DNA of 64,000 nt from JAHQVI01 sp963749875 (GCA_963749875.1 CAVVOX010000007.1:62001-126000), one strand, 5' to 3'; numbered from the stretch's first letter, positions 9,294-18,674 are shown. The notes: a model not told the origin generated them from the sequence alone. A program made the numbers and translations.

Positions 9294-9403
9294 GGAAACC
9301 GACGAGCCAAGCGACACTCTTTTTCGCCTTCAGGCCGCTCCTCTTGCACATCTGTCTGGGTGACTTATTTCCAAGACAGTAACGACCGCGCTCCGGAGCC
9401 CAC

Positions 9404-9937
9404 ATGACTCACGACAGCTATAGCGACGCTTATATCCGAGGCATTTTGCAGGGCTGTAAGACCTTCGCCATGGTCGGGGCAAGTCCGAACACGGTGCGCC
9501 CCAGCTATTTCGCGATGAAATATCTGCTCGGCAAAGACTATAAGGTCATCCCCGTCAATCCGGGCCATGCCGGCAAGGAACTCCTCGGCCAGAAAGTCTA
9601 TGCCAGCTTGCGCGACATCCCCGAGCCGGTCGATGTCGTCGATATCTTCCGCAATTCGGAAGCGGCGCTCGAGATTACGAAGGACGCCATTGCGATCGGA
9701 GCGAAAGTCGTGTGGATGCAATTGGGCGTGCGGAATGACGAAGCCGCCCGGCTCGCCGAGGAAGCAGGGCTTGAGGTGGTTATGAACCGCTGCCCCAAGA
9801 TCGAATATGGGCGGCTGTCCGGCGAGATCGGCTGGGCCGGGGTGCACACGCGGACCCTGTCGAGCCGGCGCCCGCAATTAGGGCCGCAGGGCTATCAGAA
9901 GCTGTCGATCGGCGGGACGCGCGACCAGCGGCCTTGA
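9404..9937 (+). CDS. CoA-binding domain protein (YccU type)
   Basis: The 177-residue protein has the Rossmann-like CoA-binding fold: FAMVGASPNTVRPS near residue 21, then YKVIPVNPG and DVVDIFRN, all typical of stand-alone CoA_binding proteins. The cellular role is not established. Its position just before metY is conserved in related bacteria. Confidence 0.88.
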   Translation: MTHDSYSDAYIRGILQGCKTFAMVGASPNTVRPSYFAMKYLLGKDYKVIPVNPGHAGKELLGQKVYASLRDIPEPVDVVDIFRNSEAALEITKDAIAIGAKVVWMQLGVRNDEAARLAEEAGLEVVMNRCPKIEYGRLSGEIGWAGVHTRTLSSRRPQLGPQGYQKLSIGGTRDQRP

Positions 9938-10047
9938 TTAAAACGACCGGTCGTCCTCATTGCGGCTCGTCGGCACGCCGGATGGTGCTTGTCGCCTTCC
10001 AAGCGCGACTGCTGGCACATCTACCGGTTGCATGGTCTGCTATGGCA

Positions 10048-10112
10048 TTCGTGCAAAATTGAGCCGGCAAACGCAGCCCGACAAAGCACTTGCACACATT
10101 TTGAGAAGCTGG
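10048..10112 (+). promoter_or_regulatory. Possible structured leader of metY
   Basis: GTGCAA at 10051-10056 can pair with TTGCAC at 10090-10095. The enclosed bases include TTGAGCCGGC and GCAGCC, which resemble parts of the SAM-II (SAM_alpha) riboswitch known upstream of methionine genes in alphaproteobacteria. The match is incomplete: the usual GCTAAA tail is not seen. It lies 40 bases before the ATG of a methionine/cysteine gene, where such a switch would be expected. Tentative. Confidence 0.3.
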
Positions 10113-10149
10113 TTCCGTCAGTCATCAACACGTCCACAGGAGTCCAAGG

Positions 10150-11436
10150 ATGACTGAAGAACGCCAGCCAGCTTTTGAAACCCTTGCCATCCATGCCGGA
10201 GCCACGCCGGATCCGGCAACGGGTGCGCGCGTGACGCCGATCTATCAGACGACATCCTATGTGTTCGACGACGTCGATCACGCGGCAGCGCTCTTCAACC
10301 TGGAGGCCTTCGGAAACATCTATACACGCATCATGAATCCGACCCAGGCCGTTCTCGAAGCGCGCGTCGCCGCGCTCGAAGGCGGCACGGCGGCTCTGGC
10401 GGCGGCTTCGGGCCATGGCGCACAGCTCTTGATCTTCCACACGCTGCTGAAGCCCGGCGACGAGTTCATCGCGGCCAGACAGCTCTATGGCGGATCGATC
10501 AATCAGTTCAATCACGCCTTCAAGAAATTCGACTGGCACGTGGTCTGGGCCGATGCGGACGATCCGTCCAGCTTCGAGCGCGCCCTGACGCCAAAGACGA
10601 AAGCGATCTTCATCGAATCCATCGCCAATCCCGGCGGCATCGTCGTCGATATTCCGGCGATCTCGGCGGTGGCGAAAAAGGCCGGCGTTCCGCTCATCGT
10701 CGATAATACGCTGGCGACGCCCTATCTGTGCCAGCCGAAGGAATTCGGGGCGGATATCATCGTCCATTCGCTGACGAAGTTCCTTGGCGGCCATGGCAAT
10801 TCGATCGGCGGGATGCTGGTGGACTGCGGCACGTTCGACTGGCTCGGCTCGGGCAAATATCCGGCGCTCTCGGCCCCCTGCCCCTCCTACCACAATATGG
10901 TGCTCGGCGAGACTTTCGGGAATTTCGCTTTCGCCATCGCGGCGCGCGTGCTCGGCCTGCGCGATCTGGGGCCGGCCATATCGCCGATGAACGCCTTCCT
11001 CGTACTGACGGGCATCGAGACACTCTCCCTGCGCATGGAGCGCCATTGCCAGAATGCGCTCGCGGTCGCCGAATGGCTGCAGACCCGTCCGGAGGTGGAG
11101 TGGGTGAGCTATGCCGGGCTGCCGGACAGCAAATATCATGCGCTGATGCAGAAGATCTGCCCAAAGGGCGCGGGCGCGGTACTGACCTTCGGTCTCACCG
11201 GCGGCTACGATGCGGGCGTGAAACTGGTCTCGAATGTGAAACTGTTCTCGCATCTGGCCAATATTGGCGACACGCGCAGCCTGATCATCCACCCTGCCTC
11301 GACCACCCACCGCCAGCTGACCGCCGAGCAGCGCGCCGCCGCCGGTGCGGGCGACGATGTTGTGCGCCTGTCGGTCGGTCTCGAAGACAAGGCGGATCTG
11401 ATCGCCGATCTGGAGCAGGCGCTCGCCGCGGGATAG
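10150..11436 (+). CDS. metY: O-acetylhomoserine aminocarboxypropyltransferase
   Basis: This PLP enzyme makes homocysteine from O-acetylhomoserine and sulfide (direct sulfhydrylation in methionine synthesis). The 428-residue length is normal. It shows ETLAIHAGATPDPATGAR at the N-terminus, ALAAASGHGAQ near residue 80, and the PLP lysine in HSLTKFLGGHG near residue 209. The start follows AGGAG. The related cystathionine enzymes share the fold, but the length and N-terminus favour the MetY class. Confidence 0.93.
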   Translation: MTEERQPAFETLAIHAGATPDPATGARVTPIYQTTSYVFDDVDHAAALFNLEAFGNIYTRIMNPTQAVLEARVAALEGGTAALAAASGHGAQLLIFHTLLKPGDEFIAARQLYGGSINQFNHAFKKFDWHVVWADADDPSSFERALTPKTKAIFIESIANPGGIVVDIPAISAVAKKAGVPLIVDNTLATPYLCQPKEFGADIIVHSLTKFLGGHGNSIGGMLVDCGTFDWLGSGKYPALSAPCPSYHNMVLGETFGNFAFAIAARVLGLRDLGPAISPMNAFLVLTGIETLSLRMERHCQNALAVAEWLQTRPEVEWVSYAGLPDSKYHALMQKICPKGAGAVLTFGLTGGYDAGVKLVSNVKLFSHLANIGDTRSLIIHPASTTHRQLTAEQRAAAGAGDDVVRLSVGLEDKADLIADLEQALAAG

Positions 11437-11576
11437 CCGAAGCGTCATCGATGATGCGCGCCATCTTCGCGGGCGGCATCATCTGCGCCCAGGATCGAGC
11501 GGCAACGACCAGTGCTGCCCGGTCAGATCATGGCCGAAGCTGTGGTGGGGTTCTTCCTTGATAAGCTGGAACCCCG

Positions 11577-12743
11577 CTATTTCGCTTCGACCTTCTGATC
11601 GACGCGCGCGTCGGGAACACCGGCCGGCGCTTTGTCCATCGGCTGCGTGGTGAAACCGCTGAGCCCACTGATTTCTTCCGCATCACGGCGGATTTCGACG
11701 GGGCTGACTGCATAGGTCGTCACCAGCTCGGCAAGCGAGCGAAGGGCGTGCATATGAATGCGCTCATAGCCGTGCGACGCATCGACGCCAAATGTGATCA
11801 AAGAGGTGCGGACATCGTGGCCCGCGACTTCCGCCGCAGCGGAATCGGAGCGGTAATAGCGGAAGATGTCCTTCTGATAGCGGATCTCATGTTCCTGGCA
11901 GAGCCGCACAAGCTTCTTCGTCAGATGGTAATCGAACGGACCGCTCTGATCGGCCATCGCGATCGTCACGCCGAATTCGGATGAGTTCTGGCCGGGCGCC
12001 GAGGTTCCATTGTCCACCGCGACGAGCGAGGCGACGTCGGGATGGATCACCGATGACGCCCCCACGCCGACCTCCTCGGCGATGGTAAACAGCCAGTACG
12101 TATCGACCGGCAGTTCCGGATCGGCGTCACGGATCGCCTTGAGCGCGGCGAGCAGCACCGACGCTCCGGCCTTGTTGTCGAGATGGCGCGAAACGATGAA
12201 GCCGTTGTCGAGAAATTCCGACTGCGGATCGATCGCGACGTGATCGCCGATTTCGATCCCGAGCCGCTCGGTCTCGCGCCGCGTCCGCGCAAGGGCATCG
12301 ACCCGCAACTCCACATGGTCCCAGCCGATCGGCGCTGAGTCGATATCAATGTTGAAGGTGTGGCCCGAAGCCTTGAGCGGCAGGATCGTGCCGCGATAAG
12401 CCCCCGCGTCGGAAAAGATCGTGCACCGCGAGCCCTCGGCGAAACGCGCCGACCAGGTTCCGATCGGCACCAGATGCAGCCGGCCGTTATCCTTGATGCG
12501 CTTCACCTGCGCGCCGAGCGTGTCCAGATGCGCGACCATCGCCCGCGCGCCGCGATGATCCTTCCCTTTGACGATGCCGCGGATGGCGCCGCGCCGCGTC
12601 AGCTCGAACGGCACCTCCATCTGGTTCAGCTCATTGCAGGCCTCCCGCACGATGGCATCGGTATAGCCGGTCGGGCTGGGAATGGAGAGCAGGCGTTTCA
12701 AGCAGCGTTTGAGATATTCGGTGTCGATGCGCAATCTCGGCAT
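11577..12743 (-). CDS. NAGGN-system M42-family metallopeptidase
   Basis: The 388-residue protein is a zinc aminopeptidase of family M42: metal-ligand motif VAHLDTLGAQV near residue 70, SRHLDNKAGASVLL near residue 185 and FTIAEEVGVGAS near residue 230. It starts five bases after the stop of the N-acetylglutaminylglutamine synthetase gene. The trio of M42 hydrolase, GNAT/ATP-grasp protein and class II amidotransferase is the known NAGGN osmoprotectant set; the hydrolase's exact task (turnover or processing of the dipeptide) is not settled. Confidence 0.9.
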   Translation of the reverse strand: MPRLRIDTEYLKRCLKRLLSIPSPTGYTDAIVREACNELNQMEVPFELTRRGAIRGIVKGKDHRGARAMVAHLDTLGAQVKRIKDNGRLHLVPIGTWSARFAEGSRCTIFSDAGAYRGTILPLKASGHTFNIDIDSAPIGWDHVELRVDALARTRRETERLGIEIGDHVAIDPQSEFLDNGFIVSRHLDNKAGASVLLAALKAIRDADPELPVDTYWLFTIAEEVGVGASSVIHPDVASLVAVDNGTSAPGQNSSEFGVTIAMADQSGPFDYHLTKKLVRLCQEHEIRYQKDIFRYYRSDSAAAEVAGHDVRTSLITFGVDASHGYERIHMHALRSLAELVTTYAVSPVEIRRDAEEISGLSGFTTQPMDKAPAGVPDARVDQKVEAK

Positions 12744-12748
12744 GATCG

Positions 12749-14566
12749 TTATTCTTGTGCTTCGCTCTGATATCGAATCGCCCGGACGGGCGCAGGTAGG
12801 GACAACGGGAAGAGGAGATCGAGAAAACGCTCCGCCGTCGGCTGAGGCTCGTGATTGGCAAGGCCGGGCCGCTCATTCGCCTCGATAAAGGCATAACTCT
12901 CAGAGCGCGGGCTTGAAACAATGAAATCAATGCCGACGACAGGAATCTCTATTGCCCGGGCCGCGGCGACGGCGGCGTCGGCCAGCTTCGGATGCAGCTC
13001 GTCGGTCACGTCGTGAATGGTGCCGCCGGTGTGCAGATTGGCGGTCTTGCGCGTTTGCAGCTCAACGCCGGCGTCAAGCACATCGCTGAGCTTGTATCCC
13101 TCAAGGGCGATGCAGCGCTCGGTCTCGGTATCGACCGGGATGCGCAACTCCCCTTGCGTTGCCGCCTCGCGCCGCCGGCTCTGCGCCTCGATCAGCGTCT
13201 GAATGCTCGCCACGCCATCGCCGACCACAAGCGGCGGCTGGCGGATCGCGGCGGCGACCACCTTATAATCGATCACGATGATGCGCAGATCGGTCCCCTT
13301 GATCATTTCTTCGATGATCACCCGATTGGAGAAGGGCCGCGCAACCGTAATCGCTTCCTCGACCTCCTCCAGCCCGGTCAGGCCGACGGCGACGCCGCGC
13401 CCTTGTTCGCCTCGCGCCGGCTTCACGACGACCGCCTTGTGCTTCTGCAGGAACGTCGTGATGTCCTGCTTCTCCGACTGGGAACCCGGCTTGATGTCCA
13501 ACTGCTCGGGAACCTTCACGCCGGCCCGTGCGACGACCCGCCGGGTCACGGCCTTGTCGTCACAGATCGAAACGGCGACCCCGCTCGTCATTTCCGACAG
13601 GCTCTCGCGGCAATGAACGCTGCGCCCGCCATAGATCAGCCGGAAAAAGCCGCCCTCGGCGTCGGTGACCTCGATATGGATGCCGCGCCTCAGCGCTTCA
13701 TTGACGATGATCGTGGCATAGGGATTGAGGCTGTTCGCCGGGGATGAGCCGATGAAGAGCGGCTCGTTGATAGGGTTCTTCCGCTTGACGGCGAACAGCG
13801 GGACACGCCTGAAGCCCAGCTTCTCGTAAAGCGCGATGGCCTGCTCATTGTCGTGCAGGACGGACAGGTCCATATAGCCGGCGCCGCGGGCGCGGAAATG
13901 GTCGGCAAGCCGGCGCAGGAGCGCCTCGCCGATCCGTGCATGGCGGGCCTGCGGATCGACGGCAAGGCACCAAAGGCTCGATCCGCGTTCCGGGTCGTCG
14001 AAGGCGCGGCTGTGATCCACCCCCATCACCGTGCCGATAACATCGCCCGTCTGCTCATCCTCCGCAACCAGCACGGTGACCGCGCGGCTATCCCGGTTGG
14101 ACCAGAAAAACTCCGGCGGCACGGGAACCATGTTGCGCGCCAGATAGATGCGGTTGACCTGCTCGGCGTCCTCCTTGCCGGCCAATCGGCGCACGAAGAA
14201 CCCTCGCTCCTTCCGCTGCATCGGCTGCATCGGGCGGCTCAGGTCGAGCCGGTAGGTATGCGAGGGATCCAGAAACAGTTCCTGCGGCGCAGTGGCGAGC
14301 AGCACATGGGGATCGCGAATATAGAAAGCGATGTCGCGCCGGTCCGCACCTTCGGCGCCGAGGGCGTCTGTGAGCTCCTGCGGATCGTCGAAGGTCTGGC
14401 CGAAGAGCAGCCGCCCCCAGCCGCAATCGACGACCGCATTCGTCTTTGGAGTCGCGGTCGGTCTCTCTGCACGAAACGGCCGCATCTCGCGCTCCGCCTG
14501 TGCGCGTAAACGCCGGGCGCGCTGCCGGCTTGCGAATTTCCGGCGACTGGTCAAAGCCTTGCCCAT
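12749..14566 (-). CDS. ngg: N-acetylglutaminylglutamine synthetase (GNAT + ATP-grasp)
   Basis: The protein is 605 residues from ATG 14566, chosen because AAAGGAGG lies seven bases upstream; a longer frame adds an unlikely basic N-terminus. The N-terminal part holds a GNAT acetyltransferase domain (VDPQARHARIGEALL near residue 200). The C-terminal part is an ATP-grasp ligase resembling cyanophycin synthetase (VVVKPARGEQGRGVAVG near residue 372). In Sinorhizobium and Pseudomonas this protein acetylates and joins glutamine-derived units to make NAGGN, a dipeptide osmolyte. It starts 37 bases after the amidotransferase gene, in one operon. Confidence 0.93.
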   Translation of the reverse strand: MGKALTSRRKFASRQRARRLRAQAEREMRPFRAERPTATPKTNAVVDCGWGRLLFGQTFDDPQELTDALGAEGADRRDIAFYIRDPHVLLATAPQELFLDPSHTYRLDLSRPMQPMQRKERGFFVRRLAGKEDAEQVNRIYLARNMVPVPPEFFWSNRDSRAVTVLVAEDEQTGDVIGTVMGVDHSRAFDDPERGSSLWCLAVDPQARHARIGEALLRRLADHFRARGAGYMDLSVLHDNEQAIALYEKLGFRRVPLFAVKRKNPINEPLFIGSSPANSLNPYATIIVNEALRRGIHIEVTDAEGGFFRLIYGGRSVHCRESLSEMTSGVAVSICDDKAVTRRVVARAGVKVPEQLDIKPGSQSEKQDITTFLQKHKAVVVKPARGEQGRGVAVGLTGLEEVEEAITVARPFSNRVIIEEMIKGTDLRIIVIDYKVVAAAIRQPPLVVGDGVASIQTLIEAQSRRREAATQGELRIPVDTETERCIALEGYKLSDVLDAGVELQTRKTANLHTGGTIHDVTDELHPKLADAAVAAARAIEIPVVGIDFIVSSPRSESYAFIEANERPGLANHEPQPTAERFLDLLFPLSLPAPVRAIRYQSEAQE

Positions 14567-14603
14567 GGCTGGGCCTCCTTTGGATTGGCTTGCCGATAGG
14601 GCG

Positions 14604-16379
14604 TCAGATCCCATGCGCCTGCAGCCACATCTCAAGCAGCGCCACCTGCCAAAGCTCCGAGCCGCGCAATGGCGTGATATGCGCTTTCGGATCGGCAAAA
14701 AGCTGATCGAGATAGGCCGGACGAAACAGCCCCCGTTCCCGCGCCGCCTGCGAGGTCAGCGCGTTCCTGACCATCTCCAGATAAGGCCCCGCGATATATT
14801 TGAGCGCGGGGACCGGGAAATAGCCCTTCTTCCGGTCGATGACGTCCGCCGGAATGACGAGGCGCGCGGCTTCCTTCAGCACGCCTTTGCCGCCATGGGC
14901 AAGCTTGTGCTCGGGCGGAATGCGCGCTGCGAGCTCCACCAGCTCGTGATCGAGGAACGGCACGCGCGCTTCGAGGCTCCAGGCCATGGTCATATTGTCG
15001 ACGCGCTTCACCGGGTCATCGACGAGCATCACGGTGGAATCGAGCCGGAGCGCCTTGTCCACCGGCGTCTCCGCGCCCGGCGTGACGAAATGCTCGGTCA
15101 CGAAGGCCAGCGCCTCGTCGCGATCCGCGTGCCATTCGGGGGCGAGATGCTCCTGAAGCCGCGCAAAGGACCGGTCGAAAAACACACGGGCATAATCGCC
15201 GGCGACATCGTTCGAGCTCATCAGGGGCGGATACCAGTGATAGCCGGCAAACACCTCGTCGGCGCCCTGGCCCGACTGCACGACCTTGATGTGCTTCGAG
15301 ACCTCCTGCGACAGCAGATAGAACCCGACATTGTCGTAGGACACCATCGGCTCCGACATAGCCTTGATCGTGCCGGGCAGCGCATCCATCAACCTGTCGG
15401 ACGGGACGAAGATCTTATGGTGATTGGTCTCGAAACGCTCCGCGATGATGTCGGAATATTGGAACTCGTCGCCCTTCTCGCCGTGCGCTTCCTCGAAGCC
15501 GACCGAGAATGTCATCAGGCCATGCTGCCCGGCTTCGGCGAGTAGACCGACGATGACGCTTAAATCGACGCCCCCGGAAAGCAGCACGCCCACCGGCACG
15601 TCGGCGACCATGCGCCGGGCGACGGCCTTGCGAAGCCCTTCGAGCACCATGTCCCGCCAGTCCTCGAACGGGCGCTCGACATCGGCCGCATCGCGCTCGC
15701 ATATGAGCTGCCAGAAGCGGCGGTCCGAATAGCTGCCGGACGGCTCGATGACGCGGACCGTCGCGGGCGGCAGCTTGCGCACGCCGTTCAGGATCGTATA
15801 AGGCGGCGGCACGACGGCATGAAAGCTCATATAGAAGGCGAGCGCCGCCCGGTCGATCGAGGTGTCGACATCACCGGCCGCCAGGATCGCGGGAAGTGAG
15901 GAGGCAAAACGCAGCCTGCCCGGCGTTTCCTGCACATAGAGCGGCTTGATGCCGAACCGGTCGCGGGCGAGCACCACCCGGCCTGTGTCGCGCTCATGGA
16001 TGGCGAAGGCGAACATGCCGTTGAAGCGCTCCACGCAGGACGAGCCCCAGGCGTGATAGGCTTTCAGAATGACCTCGGTATCGCCGGTCGAAAAGAAGCG
16101 GTAGCCCATGCCCTGCAGCTCCTGGCGAAGCTGCGGGTAATTGTAGATGCAGCCATTGAACGCGATCTCGAGCCCGAGCTCGGGGTCCGCCATGGGCTGC
16201 GCCGCCTTTTCGGTCAAATCGATGATCTTGAGCCGGCGATGGCCGAGACCGACCTGACTTCTGAGAATCTGGCCCGCCGCATCCGGCCCGCGCCGGGACA
16301 TGACGCCCATCATTCGGCTAATGGCGGCAACGTCAGCTCCGTCACCTGAAAACGCGATCTCGCCGCAAATTCCGCACAT
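14604..16379 (-). CDS. asnO: N-acetylglutaminylglutamine amidotransferase
   Basis: This is an asparagine-synthetase-like enzyme of 591 residues. The start at ATG 16379 is set by MCGICGE, because class II amidotransferases need the catalytic Cys at position 2. The glutaminase domain contains RRGPDAAGQI and AFNGCIYNYPQLR. The synthetase domain contains the ATP-binding SGGVDLSVIVG near residue 273 and the ARVPFLDHELVELA segment. It is the first gene of the NAGGN operon. NAGGN genes in other bacteria respond to osmotic stress; no such control site is identifiable here. Confidence 0.93.
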   Translation of the reverse strand: MCGICGEIAFSGDGADVAAISRMMGVMSRRGPDAAGQILRSQVGLGHRRLKIIDLTEKAAQPMADPELGLEIAFNGCIYNYPQLRQELQGMGYRFFSTGDTEVILKAYHAWGSSCVERFNGMFAFAIHERDTGRVVLARDRFGIKPLYVQETPGRLRFASSLPAILAAGDVDTSIDRAALAFYMSFHAVVPPPYTILNGVRKLPPATVRVIEPSGSYSDRRFWQLICERDAADVERPFEDWRDMVLEGLRKAVARRMVADVPVGVLLSGGVDLSVIVGLLAEAGQHGLMTFSVGFEEAHGEKGDEFQYSDIIAERFETNHHKIFVPSDRLMDALPGTIKAMSEPMVSYDNVGFYLLSQEVSKHIKVVQSGQGADEVFAGYHWYPPLMSSNDVAGDYARVFFDRSFARLQEHLAPEWHADRDEALAFVTEHFVTPGAETPVDKALRLDSTVMLVDDPVKRVDNMTMAWSLEARVPFLDHELVELAARIPPEHKLAHGGKGVLKEAARLVIPADVIDRKKGYFPVPALKYIAGPYLEMVRNALTSQAARERGLFRPAYLDQLFADPKAHITPLRGSELWQVALLEMWLQAHGI

Positions 16380-16574
16380 GCTGTGCGTTTGTCCTCTCTC
16401 GTATGATGGCTGTTTTGTGCAATGCGACTGTAGTATGCGGCATGCAAATTTACAAATCGCAGTGGCGTCGAGGCGGGGTAAGAGGAAATTCCCAATCCGC
16501 CTGCCGGACCAAGGCAGCCATGGATAGAGAGGACTGATCAACTTTTATTGCCGGTCACCCCCTGAAGGACGGGA

Positions 16575-16595
16575 CGGCGCCCCAATCGGGCGCCG
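16575..16595 (-). terminator. Hairpin downstream of the DUF4399 gene
   Basis: CGGCGCCC at 16575-16582 pairs with GGGCGCCG at 16588-16595. It lies eight bases after the stop codon on the minus strand. There is no long T run, so it may work only as a transcript stabiliser. Confidence 0.45.
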
Positions 16596-16602
16596 AAGCA
16601 TG

Positions 16603-17034
16603 TCACTTGACGGTGATGGTGATTTTCTCCGACATCACCGGCGGGTTATGCGGAATATGACTCCAATCGCCGAGAACGAGTTGCAGCGTGTGCTCGCCCG
16701 GCGAGAGTTCGATGAGCGTTTCGGTCTGCCCTCCACCGAAATGTTTGTGATTTTCGTCGGCCGGAATGGGTTCGTTCAGCGCCTCACCGGTCAGCTCCGT
16801 ATCGATGAGCAAATGGTGATGGCCGGTATTTTCCTTTTCCGTTCCGGCGGGCGCCACCCCCATGCCGGCAAGGCCAAACTGGACCTCGACGGGAGATTCG
16901 ACCACCTCGCCATCCTCGAGATTGATGAAGTAGACTTCTGCGCCTTCCGGTGCAGGCGTATCACCGGCAATTGCGCCGCCGGCAGAAATCGCGAGACCGG
17001 CAGAAATGGCTGCCGCCCAAATTATCGTCTTCAA
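16603..17034 (-). CDS. DUF4399 domain periplasmic protein
   Basis: The 143-residue protein has a signal peptide ending near GGAIAGD (residues 1-24). The mature part matches DUF4399: FINLEDGEVVESPVEVQFGL, the histidine-rich TGHHHLLID near residue 69, ENHKHFGGGQTET and GEHTLQLVLGDWSHIPH. The clustered histidines suggest metal binding, but no function is known. It is a single-gene unit downstream of palindromic repeats. Confidence 0.85.
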   Translation of the reverse strand: MKTIIWAAAISAGLAISAGGAIAGDTPAPEGAEVYFINLEDGEVVESPVEVQFGLAGMGVAPAGTEKENTGHHHLLIDTELTGEALNEPIPADENHKHFGGGQTETLIELSPGEHTLQLVLGDWSHIPHNPPVMSEKITITVK

Positions 17035-17288
17035 TTCATCCTCCCACTGCTTGTCGAATAAAATCTAAACTTACACCCCCCGATGTAACATCAATATAGC
17101 CATTGCCATGGAAATTGTTTCGGGCGGCGGCAGTGTCTTAATTTGAACTCGGTTACCGCCCGCTGAGCGGACAAACGCCTACCAAACTTCACCATCCGTT
17201 GTGCGGGTGAGAGCAGAACTTGGACACCCTCTTGATTTCGGCCATGGGCCACAAGCGGTCGTGGCAGCGCAAGCGCCGTGAAGAACCT

Positions 17289-17414
17289 AGCGCAACGCGC
17301 GTCCAAGCATGTCCGCGCGAAGGCGGGGATGGACGCGGGAACAGTTGCGCTCGTCTTTTGATATCGATCAACTTGACCTCGTCCAAGTGACTCCACTTGA
17401 ACGAGGGTTGATCT
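17289..17414 (-). repeat. Composite palindrome, family A (copy 2)
   Basis: Full-length copy in reverse orientation, from TAGCGCAAC to GTTGATCT. It contains both sub-palindromes, joined by CTTTTGATA or a close variant. Confidence 0.85.
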
Positions 17415-17541
17415 AAAAACCTCATTGTCCGACACAAGCTGCAACAAATTTTCACCACGGAAAGGCAGACCCACGCCCACTAAGCGGATGACTGACACAT
17501 GGATCAGATTACTGCCACATAGATCAAACTATAGTGCCGTC

Positions 17542-17668
17542 TAGCGCAACGCGCGTCCAAGCATGTCCCCGCGAAGGCGGGGATGGACGCGTGAACAGTT
17601 GCGCGCGCCTTTTGATATAGATCAACTTGACCTCGTCCAAGTGATTCCACTTGAACGAGGGTTGATCT
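17542..17668 (-). repeat. Composite palindrome, family A (copy 3)
   Basis: Full-length copy in the same orientation as the one 127 bases before it, starting TAGCGCAACGCGCGTCC and ending GGGTTGATCT. The two are a near-tandem pair separated by unique sequence. Confidence 0.85.
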
Positions 17669-17784
17669 CGCTAGTGCATCGATCCAAACGGAGGCAACAG
17701 CCGGAGTTTGGCAAAAATGATGCATAAACAAAGAGCTAGTGCGCCGACGCATGAACCATGTGAATGCGTCAGTGCACTAGCGAG
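17667..17784. repeat. Long inverted repeat with CTCGCTAGTGCA arms
   Basis: CTCGCTAGTGCA at 17667-17678 is perfectly matched by TGCACTAGCGAG at 17773-17784. Inside, GCTAGTGC plus GACGCAT form another stem with ATGCGTC and the right arm, so alternative hairpins are possible. It ends 17 bases before the ribosome site of the unknown secreted protein gene. Confidence 0.65.
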
Positions 17785-17813
17785 GAACGGTCCGCCTGGG
17801 TGAGGGAGGTTTC

Positions 17814-18572
17814 ATGGGACAACTGTTCAAAATATTGACGTCATCGGCTTGGCTGCTCTTATGTGTGGTCCTGGCAGTCCAATCTGCCAACGCTCAAAAA
17901 CGCTATCCCTCCATCGATGATGCGTGGGACGCAACCGACTACAGGGCTCTGGTTCAGCGTGTTGAGAACGATGGTTTGGCGCTGCCAACGCTATCGGGTG
18001 AGGCGACGAAGCCGGTCTTCGAGCGGATGGTCCATGTCGACAATATCCCACTGCGTATGGGACTGAATAAGGAACTCTCTATTACCGTACGCTATCAGAA
18101 GTTGAAACCTCTTCTGCAACCGCTTCATCAGCTTATCATCTTTTATTCGAATGAGGCGCAAAAAGGCAAACCCTATGCCACGGAACTCGCCAGGCTTAAG
18201 GTCTATGAGACCAAGGCCGCCGGTGCGTTACTGGACATTGGCGAGCCATATCTTGCGACCCTTAAAGAGGACGCGAGATATCAAACCCATGTCGCTCTTC
18301 TTGATCAGATGAAAAGTGGCGCACGTGAGCTCTATTCCGGTCTCGTGAAGAGCATGACTGAAACGAGCCTTTACTCCAAGTCCAACATTCTTGTGATGAT
18401 CGAGGGTGCTCAAAACGCACTACCATCCTATCATCCGATCTTCACTGATCAGGATAGGCAGGATCTTACCCAGACGCTTACGCAGCAGATTTCGACGACA
18501 ACCGATCAGGAGCTGAAAACAGCCCTCACGGAGCTGCACGATGCGATCAAACATGGCCGGATGCGAACGTAA
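17814..18572 (+). CDS. Secreted protein of unknown function flanked by repeats
   Basis: The 252-residue protein starts at ATG 17814 after GGGAGG. A signal peptide covers residues 1-27 (WLLLCVVLAVQSANAQ). The mature part is alpha-helical and polar, with repeated leucines but no cysteines beyond the signal region. No motif is recognisable. Base composition is lower in GC than neighbouring housekeeping genes, and family A elements lie on both sides, which fits a mobile or recently acquired segment. Probably periplasmic. Confidence 0.6.
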   Translation: MGQLFKILTSSAWLLLCVVLAVQSANAQKRYPSIDDAWDATDYRALVQRVENDGLALPTLSGEATKPVFERMVHVDNIPLRMGLNKELSITVRYQKLKPLLQPLHQLIIFYSNEAQKGKPYATELARLKVYETKAAGALLDIGEPYLATLKEDARYQTHVALLDQMKSGARELYSGLVKSMTETSLYSKSNILVMIEGAQNALPSYHPIFTDQDRQDLTQTLTQQISTTTDQELKTALTELHDAIKHGRMRT

Positions 18573-18575
18573 GAC

Positions 18576-18674
18576 TAGCGCAACGCGCGTCCAAACGGAC
18601 GCGGACAATTGCGCTCGCCTTTTGATATAGATCGACCCTCGTTCAATTGGGGCCAATTGAACGAGGGTCGATCT
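18576..18674 (-). repeat. Composite palindrome, family A (copy 4, internally deleted)
   Basis: The copy retains TAGCGCAACGCGCGTCC at one end and a perfect GACCCTCGTTCAATTGG/CCAATTGAACGAGGGTC hairpin at the other, but lacks the GGGGA...TCCCC core of the second palindrome. It begins three bases after the stop of the preceding gene. Confidence 0.8.

Larger units (their letters stand above)
17035..17813. other. Repeat-filled intergenic region
   Basis: This 779-base gap between a minus-strand gene and a plus-strand gene holds two full family A elements (17289-17414 and 17542-17668) and a long hairpin (17667-17784). I see no protein-coding frame: the open frames that cross it run through the repeats. 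Confidence 0.7.

Noticed and set aside
10021..11448. A 475-codon open frame opposite metY
   Set aside because: Antisense shadow with a low-complexity, Arg/Asp/Gly-rich translation and no family likeness.
17289..17668. Repeats that might be a small CRISPR array
   Set aside because: The units are about 127 bases, palindromic, dispersed over the window and have no regular spacers.
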